31,540 nucleotides of DNA from Elysia marginata (Eukaryota > Mollusca > Gastropoda > Plakobranchidae), in the NCBI GenBank assembly GCA_019649035.1, contig BMAT01003629.1, positions 130,524 to 162,063 on the forward strand, given 5' to 3'. This document shows positions 1-9,289 of the stretch, piece by piece. The notes below the pieces were generated by a model that saw nothing but the letters and a program-made list of their open reading frames with translations, was not told the origin of the DNA and ran no database searches. Position 1 is the first letter of the stretch, and each line of letters starts with the position of its first letter. Made by a program: the position numbers and the translations under genes.

Positions 1-68
1 ATCATCATCATCATCATCATCATCTTCTTCTTCTTCTTCTTTTTCTACCTCTTCTTTGTCGTCTTCTG
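1..68. repeat. ATC then TTC microsatellite
   Basis: Eight ATC triplets begin at the window edge and change into TTC/CTT-rich sequence. The array may continue to the left of the window. Confidence 0.95.
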
Positions 69-249
69 CCAGCAGGCTTTGTGTAATAGATGAGTGTGCT
101 ATTTAACTCAAGACTAGAAATTTTTATTGGCCAAAAATACAGTGTTGTCGAAGAGTCCTTTCTTTATCGGTGGATAAAACTCAAAATGCTGCTATGTTTA
201 AAAATAAACAGCTTTCATGCCTAGAAAGCAGAGGAGGGAAACTTGCCTG

Positions 250-270
250 CCCCCCCCCCCCTCTCCCCCC
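250..270. repeat. Poly-C / CT tract
   Basis: Twelve C, then CTCT-type sequence and six more C. Such runs are prone to length error in assemblies. Confidence 0.9.
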
Positions 271-1066
271 TGTTAGGTAAACTTTAGTGTGTACGTGTAA
301 GAGTGAAAAACTGGCCATATGAACTGGAGTTGTCAGACTTGTGAGACAAGATAAACGAAAGTGTGAGGAAGAGATAAACCGTAATTATGTTGCCCAATTT
401 TTTTACACAGATCAGCAAAACGCTTTAACCTAAATACCCGAGAACTTTAACATAGCTTGGTTTTGACATTGACTAAAGCGTGTGACAAATCATTCTTCAA
501 TCCTTTCCACCACAAATTAACGAACTAATAACATCCGTACAACCTAGAGCTAGCAAGGGAAAATTTTTAAAATATTGATCCAGCTTCATCAATAACTATA
601 TAAATGATTTGAAGGTGATAAAATTTTCTTATATAATTATAAATAAGCTTGCAGTCTTAATCGTAAAAGTAATTAAATTTCCTATAAATTAAATAGTAGA
701 AATTTTTAACGCCTTAACCCTTAAAATAAATTGAATGACCTAGGAATGGAATTATATAACTTATATTCAGACCCCTTAACGACCTAAGTTTAAAGTAAAT
801 TATTTAATCCATGCAATTGAACTTAAAGTCATTTTTTCTTACCGTTTTAGGTCATGAAACTCAACTCAGTTATGGGCCATTATCAAGAAAATAAATAAAT
901 AGCCGACGGGAAGCCATGGGGCAAACATCTTTGTGAAAAAAATGGTATAAAAGAATGTGAAAGTCCGCAACAAAGTTGAACGTTGACAATTCAAAAACCC
1001 ACAAGAAAGATGACTTAATCGAACTACCCAAAGAGCATGATTGTGTGGACTGTGAGGTGATAACTG

Positions 1067-1079
1067 CAGACCTGCCAAC
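1067..1079. mobile_element. Solo CAGACCTGCCAAC transposon end
   Basis: This matches the complement of the terminus at 10570-10582 (GTTGGCAGGTCTG) over 13 bases. No partner end is visible nearby. It is a relic, or a chance match to a common motif. Confidence 0.35.
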
Positions 1080-1144
1080 AATGGGATGGTGTGTGTGTTT
1101 GATTGAAATATTGTAAAGGTATGAAATTAACAGTGGAGAGAAGT

Positions 1145-1280
1145 AGGCTTTTTAGTGGAAATGCCCGAAATGTCTGCCTTTAGTATGATTCGAACCTTCG
1201 ACTTATAGATGCTTCGGCAACCACCGCCTTGCCACTTAGAGAAACATAGCTTAAACCATGTCGCCACTACGCTCCTTAAA
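1145..1280 (-). mobile_element. tRNA-like SINE head or tRNA pseudogene
   Basis: On the minus strand a box A-like AAGTGGCAAGGCGG (1224-1237) and a perfect box B GGTTCGAATC (1187-1196) lie about 30 nt apart, with a D-stem GGC/GCC. The T-stem and acceptor stem pair poorly, so it is not a functional tRNA. A second box A-like stretch (TAGTGGCGACATGG) lies just upstream. The body end towards 1145 is uncertain. Confidence 0.5.
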
Positions 1281-1530
1281 AAAGGAGTTTTATGGCAAAC
1301 GTCCTTGCCTAGCCTCTCTAAGCGACTCGCTTACTTGAACGGGAAGATCCAAATCGCACCAAAGGCAACCATTTAAATCCGGAAGCACACCAACACTTAG
1401 CCATGAACAACAAACACAGAGAACAAACGATAACATTTAAGGTATGCCTCAAATATGAATTATAGATCTAGAGATCAGAATAAATAATGGAGGCAGCCAC
1501 TGCGCAATCAAATGATTGAAATATTGTAAA

Positions 1531-1554
1531 GTGTGTGTGTGTGTGTGTGTGTGT
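1531..1554. repeat. (GT)12 microsatellite
   Basis: Twelve uninterrupted GT dinucleotides flanked by unrelated AT-rich sequence. Confidence 0.97.
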
Positions 1555-2883
1555 TTGATATGATCATGTGGACTGCTGGACCAGCTGAAGAGCAAACTTC
1601 TAGGATGCTTTATCCTTATATCTATATTCAAAGTCTGTGAGAAATAAAGAATCTAAACCGTATTGGAACTGTCAGTAAATATTAAACACAAGAAAAAATT
1701 CAACGTCAAATTTGACAAGTAATTTCCCTTCTTGAGAATGAAGTGGTAACCTTGCTTGCGATTACATTCAGTAAAGTATAATCTTCAAGATAAAACGAAC
1801 TTATGAATTTCGTTTAAAACTGGTTTGGATTAATAAGATTTGATTTTATACGTATCACATGATTGTCATTTACGTATCCTTATTGCATCGTATACTGATA
1901 TTAATAATTAATTAGATTAAATTTTAATAACATTTCTAAAAGACTTTGTTAGTTCTATTAATCCCTTAATTTCCTTTAAGTACGTTTGATTTACTTTAAA
2001 TCATTAAGTTGTGTTGCACATAAAAAGTTGGCTTCATGATAAGCTATTAAAAAAAAATAGTTATTTTGTTCGCTTATTATCTTTAATATTTGATTATTCA
2101 CATCATTAAGCACAAAATTATAAACAATGCAAATCTCTGAGAAAATTTACAAATTTTTGTATTCATCAAATTGCAAAATTATGCTAATCAAATGAATTAA
2201 ATCACAATCTACTACCTATTTATAATATCGCTTGAAAATAATACTGTTAATAATACTTCCAATTAATAAGTTCAAAGCATGAATTCGCAAAATCACTGAG
2301 TAATAAACTACAAATTAAACTCCTATAATTGTTATACACACTACATATAAACACCCTCCACATTAGTGCTCTAAAGTGCAATAACGTGTCGGGTGAGGTA
2401 GATATCACTCGCCAAGGTAAATAAGAAGATGCAAACTTACATGTACCGGGACCGTATAAGTAAAATGCGATGCTAGAAATAGTTTTTGGGCCTCGTTACA
2501 GATGAAACCTGAAGTTTTCAGTCTCTTCTTTTCTCATTCTATCCGATGTCCATACTACAGAGCTTGATGGATGAAAGGTCACTGAGTTGGACTAAGTTAA
2601 TTTACATTATTAATATTATGGAGAATGGACTCACCATCATTTGAAAAGTGGCCATCTCTTCTTTTAGCCCTTTCACATTGTATTTGTTTATAATGAGCAA
2701 GATTTTTTTTTCAAAATGGTAGGCGGAAGAACACACATAAAAAATTCTGTGTCATCGATATGAGAGTAAAAAAATTGTTTGTATTTTTTTTTCGCCACTA
2801 AAAAAGTCCTTTTAATATTTTTGTCGGTTCAAAAAAAGGAAAAGTAACAAACATTAGGATCCATAGAATGATTCAGTGTTGGC

Positions 2884-2899
2884 GCAGGCTTCAGCCTGC
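2884..2899. repeat. Perfect 7-bp hairpin
   Basis: GCAGGCT and AGCCTGC flank a 2-nt loop, in a small GC-richer island within AT-rich intergenic DNA. No T-run follows, and nothing links it to a gene. Confidence 0.6.
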
Positions 2900-3165
2900 A
2901 AGGGCTGGTGATCGTACTTTTCCATCGATTTAGACCTAGAGTAAGATATCTGATTTTACGTACAATATCTTTAATCTGTCGAGCGGCTGCAGCTGTTGAG
3001 ACTAGTCTCTCCTCCGGAGGATAACTATTGGTCAAAGAGGAAGGGTTCAAAGGGAAATGACTCAGTTTATAGCTGTCTCCTTACTCTCTTCTCCATACTT
3101 ATCGGCCTTGCTCTCATCTCAAGCAGTAGATTTTTTATTTATTGCTAAAACGTGATTTGGTTTCC

Positions 3166-3252
3166 GTCCTTATTTTATTACCTTTGAAATATCGGGTTAT
3201 TTGATCACCTTTAAAAAATCGGGTTATTTTATTATCTTTAAAAAATCGGGTT
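3166..3252. repeat. 27-bp tandem repeat, about 3 copies
   Basis: The unit CTTTAAAAAATCGGGTTATT with TTATTAT/GATCAC spacer recurs at a 27-bp period (copies from 3181, 3208 and 3235). It is intergenic, with no obvious function. Confidence 0.8.
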
Positions 3253-6149
3253 CAGATATGTATAACAAGTTCATGTCCTGGCCAAAGTCTAGATTTCAAA
3301 TGTCAAACTATTTGTATCTGATTTCGATATTGAAGGAGTCTCAGTGTTCACCAGAACATACATGATGGTTTCAACTGTAAACATCTTCCTTACTGAAAGC
3401 AAGCACATTCATTGTGTGTCTGAAACAGAAAGGGAGTGAAGATTTACTGTTTTGTCATCGTTATTTTTTTCTTTCACAGTTTTTTTTTCTTGCAGATAGT
3501 AAAGCACACTAATTTGATCTAAAATGTGGTTAAGAAACAACATTTATATTTTCAGGGATTAAAAAAAAATGTATCAAACATGGCAGCTAAACTCAATCTG
3601 ACCGTGGATAATCCCACCAATTCATCCCATAGATAATCTTAGATGTATTTTTATACAGTAGTTTAGATTTTAAAAAAAACCCACCAGCACTGGCATTATT
3701 CTAATGATTAAAGCTTTAAGAAGAAGAGACTTGCTGTAAAAAGCAACTATTCTTGATAAAATGGTAATATCTATAAATGATCAATTACAGTGAATCAGGT
3801 AAAAGCCAGAAATTTCACATAAACAGTTGCTGACATTTTCATTCAGTGGATTTCACTCCCTTAAAGAGGTAGAAATATTTTTAATCTAGCTTTCATATTT
3901 CCCCAGATATTTCAATTCATAGAAAAGAAGATTATGTAACATACATGTATATTGAGAACAGATTTTTACAACACTGAAATAGCACCATCTCAAAACTAAT
4001 CTGAGTGACTACTGCCTGATTTCCCCTAGCTGTCTTACAGTTCTACACTATACAAAAAAAAACCAAACCAATGTTATTTTGTACCAGTACCCAAGCAGGG
4101 GTTTTTAGAATTTTAGAAAGGGTGCAATTCTTTTATAAATTTACTATGATACTATTTGCAAGTTTTCCTTGTACATGTATGTATGGTGCATGTTAATTGA
4201 AACCAGTTTTATCATATATATTTTAAGTAAACCGCTATCAAGGACTTTTTTTAAATTAAGACAAGCGCTTTATAATTTCATTGCTGTCAATATCACATGT
4301 ATTTTCAAAAGCAAGTGACAAGACAGATTTTAAAAAGGAACAAAAACAAAAATATTTGTAAACTTAAAAATTTATTGTCAAAATTTTAAAATCATTGAAA
4401 CATGATATAAAGCAAATCAGTAGGCCTACTATTCATGACAAGTTAAAACAAACAAAAAAAGGACAGGAGAAGTGAGGTTACTAGGTCTTCAACATCAAGA
4501 ATTCATTAAAAATACACAGAATCAAAACTGAAAATACCAGCACAGACAATGGGAACACTTCTTGCAAACTACTTATGACTACAATATATAAAATGAAAAA
4601 AAATGATACCTTTGAAAAAGCATTCACTTGAAATTATTTGAACCATTGCCATAAAGACTTACATATGTGGTAAAACAAACAAAAAAAAACAACTAAAGAT
4701 TAGCAGAGCACAGTAATGTTCATAACACCAAATCCAGCTATTGTTGTCAAAGTTGAAGTACTAAATAGAAGTAAAGCTTTGTGATTAAAAACAGGAAATT
4801 CATGAAACTCAAAGATTGAGGGGGTATAGGCTAGTGTAGCAAGCTACACACACAACCAGTGGACTACCCAGTACTGAGCCAGGGTAGGCACAGGCCAAAG
4901 CTGTAATTAGTGTAAATATATTGCCTTTACACATGCATAATTATATGAACAATTCTGACACTGCAGCAGTGCCTTACTACAGGTGGGACACTTTTTAAAA
5001 TTAAATAATAAATTATTGACTTTATTCGCCCTGACCTGTTATTTTAGTACTAATTATTTAATTTAGGCAGAAAATAGATATCTCTGTTGTTTTCTTTTTA
5101 AACAACCAGTTGTTGATTGCTGTGGTACTGTTCTTGTAACCTAGCCTTTCTTTGTAATAAGTTAACTTTCTTTTTTGTAGGTTTAGTCCATGTCACAAAT
5201 AACTCCTCTATGCCACCAAGAGCATTCCCATAATAATCTAAGAAGAAAAAAAAATGTGTATTCTCAGTTTCACAGGAATACCATAACATGGCTGAACTTC
5301 AAGCACAGTGAAGCTAGCTTAGTGATATATCCCATCAAGTTCAAACAGCAAATGACTTCCCCTCCTCCCCCGCTCCAATGATCTCTGCCTTGTAATCTTC
5401 CACCTGCCAATCTCAGAAACCACCACCAACATATTCCTGAAGGCTGAAGAATAACTAGCTTGGATACTATGCTGGCCTCTCATCAAACTAGACTGGTCTT
5501 GACAGATATTTAAATAAAATTGCAGAAGTAAAAATCTCATGCCAGTCCTACCAACTTTTATTTAGCACCAGTTTTGTCTCCTAACGCACATTGCCAAAAA
5601 CTTCAGACTTTTAAGACAACAGTGTCAACTTTTTTAAAGATTTCATTGCGTTTAAAGCTGTAATCATAATAATAGTTAATACCTTCTTTTCAGTGGGTTC
5701 ATTGCTAGGAAGAAAACTCTTGAAAGACTGGATTTTTAAATTGGTGGTTTTATGTTCTGAATCTGAGTTAACAGTATGTATATAAGTTCCTTGAAACTTA
5801 TACTATTAAAATCTAATAGCACTCTAATAGCTTCACATCAAGGGCAAAAACCTGAAAATGGCCACCAAAAAATATACAAAGAAGACATTAAGACATAAAT
5901 CATGTAGGTCCAGTTGCTAAGATAATGACTAGACCGCCGATGGAAAAGAACCAGGTCATTCATGCCAGACAAAATTGCAATTTCGTTTTATTTGCTTGGT
6001 TTTCAAGTTATTCACAACAATAAAATGGTTTGCATGTTCTAGACAGTTTCTTTTTTTGCACAAAATGCATACAAATGTTTCTAACATTTTGTGGTTTTGT
6101 AATGTTGTGTCTTAAAGTCAATTTTTTTAAGAAATCACATTAATTTTGT

Positions 6150-6355
6150 CAGAAAAATAATAATACCCTCATGATACTGGCCAAAAAAGTGCATTTGGAA
6201 TACAGCCAAGAATGCCATTTGTCTGGACCTGGGAAATATGGGTAAAGAGCAGTTCCCAAAGACTAAATATTGACCTGCCAAACCAGAGCTTAAACCCTGG
6301 ACCTGTTGGCTCAATGACAAGTGTCAAACACTGAACCACGATGCCAAGATTGATA
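6150..6355 (-). mobile_element. tRNA-derived SINE, about 205 bp
   Basis: On the minus strand a tRNA-like head has a box A-like TGGCATCGTGG (6336-6346) and a T-arm/box B-like CCAGGGTTTAAGCTCTGG (6283-6300). A body with GGGAACTGCTCTTTACCCAT follows, as in widespread invertebrate tRNA SINEs with a GGGAAGGCGCTTTACCC-like block. It ends in an ATTATTATT tail. Box B is decayed, so it is probably inactive. Overlapping short open frames here are not genes. Confidence 0.7.
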
Positions 6356-7862
6356 TAATGGTTGGAGTGAGGATCAGGTGTGAGAAATAAGCAACAGTTA
6401 GAGATTTTTTCCTCGTATTCTTTCACTTTTGCATTTGTCAGAGGAGAGTAAGCAATTAGTTTCAAACATGTGAGGTACCCTGTACCTCTATAGACAGAGA
6501 GACAGAAATCAAAGACAAGGCATAACAGTTTTTAAAAAAAAAGTTTTCAGAAAAAGATTGCAATCCTTTGAGAAGACTATAAAAAAAAAAAAAACAAGGA
6601 TGAAACGGCTGGGGAGAAAAAGTCGACTTTTTTCCAACATTTTTTTAACATCAAATTTGTACACACATTATGTTTTTTTACAGCAATATGAAAATTTTGG
6701 GGTAAAAATCTGTTAAGTACAATGCATATTGCACATATTATGAGTAAAAGCCGCGAATCTTACACTGGATGAAAGAAGAAAGAAAAATATGTCACAACTT
6801 AAAAAATTGAAAATTTGGAGAAAAAAGGAACACGCTCTTCTTAAAATCATTTTAGTACTGTTTTGAAACTGTGTGGGTGTTATAATAAACATGGCCTGAA
6901 TTTCTTGCTATTTCTATTAGCATTTGTTAACAGTTAATTTTAGGAGACTTAATTGACAAATAATTATTTCAGTCTTTCGTCGCTTTTGATGTTTGAATGT
7001 ATTTTCAGTTTACCAGTAGCACTTTCATTCCTTTGCCAATTGTTTTCAGTCACAAAAAAAAATCAAAATCTTATGGGGCTTTTTAGCTTTCAGAAAAAAA
7101 CTACCAAATTAATTAAATACAATAATAACCTGGAACTATGGAACATCAGATGGAGTGAAAAGGATTTGCTTTTTGTTTTTCTTTTTAATTTTTTACATCA
7201 GAAGACCCAAGATTTATTATCCTGTACAGAATGGCTTTATCACACTCATTTCATGTACAGCCTATATACACAGCACAACCACTCTCTTTATTGTACAGAT
7301 CACAGATTTTGGCACAGACTTTTTGAGGGAAAAAAAAACAGTACAAGAATGTGTCTTGAGTGGTGCAATTATAGAGTTTCAGACTTGATAAAACTCTCAT
7401 GGATGTCACAAGATCTTTGTTTTTGTTTTAATTGAGGGATGATTAAAATCTTGAGTAGAGAGAGGGAGGGAGCAGCTTTAGAGAGCTAAAATCAGATGAA
7501 TTGTCATAATTATGGGCATAGCAAACCTTTGTCACGTTTTTTTGCACATAAGTCAAAATGACTAGTAAACGTTGAATTCTTTGTTGTTTGAGGGTTTTGT
7601 GTTGTTTTTTTTTTGCAAACATCTTTCATACTGATTGATTTCTTTACATAGATGAGATTATAAATGAAAACACAGAGTTGTGAAAGTCCGACCTGACCAC
7701 AGCATCAGAAAACATATGTACAGATATTATTGCACTAATTGTTATGACACACATTATTATTTTCTTTTTGGTATTGATTGTTATTACATCATATCTTGCC
7801 CATTACCAGTGTGCATGTTATTAAAACACATATATATAAAAGCAACAGCTTTAAAAAACTTT

Positions 7863-7887
7863 AAAAAAAAAAAAAAAAAAAAAAAAA
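7863..7887. repeat. Poly-A run of 25
   Basis: A single uninterrupted A run on the plus strand. There is no retrotransposon body upstream that I can recognise, so it may be simple slippage. Confidence 0.9.
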
Positions 7888-8468
7888 CAATTAATATCAG
7901 TATTTACAAGTAAAAACAGCAATGTACAACAAATGCCCATGACCTAATACCAAGAAAGAGACGATAAAAATAATGGACACTGAATGAAAATGGTAAGGGG
8001 AGGAAAATGAGACAGACATGAGATAATAATACTGGCAAGAAGTTTATCCATTCCACAGACGCACTGGTTTAGTGGTCAAGCCAATGTTAATAAAATAGCT
8101 GCCAAATTCTAGTACTACTGTTCTTGATGTTGTTGTGTCTCTTTAGCGATTCCTAACAAACAAAACAGTTCATTGTCAATATTACTATGGTTACTTAAAT
8201 TTGAAAAAAAAAAATTAAAGAGAATATACTGCCAACTCAAGAAATAAAAAGCCAACAGAAAGTTAATCCCATGCAGCAAAATTTATCAAATGCTAGAAAA
8301 AAAAAATTAATAGATTTTAGATATTTCTTCTATCATCACGACATTAGGTGCAGAGTCATAGATAGCAATTAGAGTCAGATAAAGTGCATTTGGACAACTG
8401 TGTAATTTCTTGTTTACAAACTATTCAAAGCAGGGAAAAAAGAAATTGCACTCTACAATTCGTTAGCT

Positions 8469-8474
8469 TTTATT
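8469..8474 (-). promoter_or_regulatory. Candidate polyadenylation signal for ULK
   Basis: The first AATAAA on the minus strand downstream of the stop lies here, about 690 nt after TAG. It is followed by TG- and T-rich sequence within 40 nt. Other AATAAA motifs occur further on (near 7290, 7212, 5556 and 4370), as expected in AT-rich DNA, so the true 3' end may be several kb further. Confidence 0.3.
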
Positions 8475-9155
8475 TTTGCTGGTGGCAAAGCAATAAAATT
8501 CACAGTAATAGTATTTGAGTTTTATGGTATTGTGAAGAGATCAACAAGAAAAAGTTATGGAAGAATCTTTTTCTCAATTTGAAATTTTCAAGCCAACCAA
8601 CGCTCCGAGAGTTGCAGTACCTCCACATGATAAAAAAAAACTTTAGCTTAAAGATTGTTCCATGGATTCTTCTAAACAAAGCAAATATAAACAAATTTAA
8701 GCTTTGTGTACTTGTTCTTTTGTATTAGATCATATTTAAATTGGGCCTTGATATTAAATTTCAATACTTTCATCCAGCAAGGGAGCCACTGAGGTAGCCA
8801 CTGTAGTTTCAGCCACCACTACGCTTCAAGTTACACAATTTAACAACCAAATTGAGTATAGCTGAGAGATTTACCCAAGAATGCCACAGCTGATCAAGAT
8901 TGATAATTGAAAAAGAATAAAAGTATTTTTACTATGTACAATTAAATGCCATAGTTTGTGTCTACACTTTCTGTCATGCCTGTCCTCTCAAACTGAAGTC
9001 CTTTTCTAGCGACAGACGTGACTCTTGATCCTGCGCCAATCAGTAAATCCCTGACATACTAAACAAACTCTAGAACTTAAGTCCTCCTTTTCTAGCGACA
9101 GATGTGACTCTTGATCCTGCGCCAATCAGTTAATCCCTGACATACTAGCCAAACT
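8475..9155 (-). other. Likely ULK 3' UTR
   Basis: This is transcribed sequence between the stop codon and the first AATAAA. Apart from the second unit of the 86-bp duplication it holds AT-rich sequence with no recognisable structure. Its extent is inferred only from the polyadenylation signal. Confidence 0.35.
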
Positions 9156-9172
9156 CTAGAACTTAAGTCCTC
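9001..9172. repeat. 86-bp tandem duplication spanning the ULK stop codon and start of the 3' UTR
   Basis: Two adjacent 86-bp units (9001-9086 and 9087-9172) differ at about four positions. The unit nearer the gene contains the last coding bases and the TAG; the other is a copy in the 3' UTR that repeats the same bases. A shorter third match (GTCCTTTT against GTCCTCCTTTT) suggests the original breakpoint around 8995. The near identity suggests the duplication is recent. Confidence 0.9.
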
Positions 9173-9289
9173 CGTGGTAATGCTGGTTATCTACTGGCAG
9201 ATGTGGCTGTGGGATGTGCGGATGATTCCTGTCAAATTGGATGTTGTCGGAGGTCAAAATGGACAGCCGACTTTCAACCGACTTGCGAT
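9156..9289 (-). CDS. ULK2: ULK terminal exon with stop and lineage-specific tail
   Basis: This terminal exon completes YRKSVESRLSIL, the counterpart of YKCSIERRLSAL at the very end of vertebrate ULK2. It adds about 33 residues (TSDNIQFDRNHPHIPQPHLP, then VDNQHYHGGLKF) before TAG at 9158-9156. Vertebrate proteins end within a few residues of RRLSAL. The tail is rich in His, Pro and Asn. Acceptor CTTCTCTCCAG. The last 17 coding bases, including the stop, lie inside an 86-bp tandem duplication that continues into the 3' UTR. Confidence 0.94.

Larger units (their letters stand above)
69..8450. other. Downstream intergenic region, no gene recognised
   Basis: This AT-rich stretch holds only short open frames without domain similarity or codon regularity, apart from the repeats listed separately. 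A 73-codon minus frame at 2829-3050 is the most even-looking, but I recognise nothing in it. A longer ULK 3' UTR could extend into the part nearest the gene. Confidence 0.6.

Noticed and set aside
1187-1237. Functional tRNA gene on the minus strand
   Set aside because: Box A and B are present but the acceptor and T-stems pair poorly; a SINE head or pseudogene is likelier.
2829-3050. 73-codon minus frame with PPEERLVSTAAAARQIKDIV
   Set aside because: It reads like a possible exon, but I recognise no family and it lacks clear splice signals on both sides.
6135-6465. Minus-strand frames of 61 and 98 codons
   Set aside because: They overlap a tRNA-derived SINE and show no protein similarity.
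7863-7887. Poly-A run as the tail of a retrotransposon or processed gene
   Set aside because: No element body or coding remnant was found upstream, and no target duplication.
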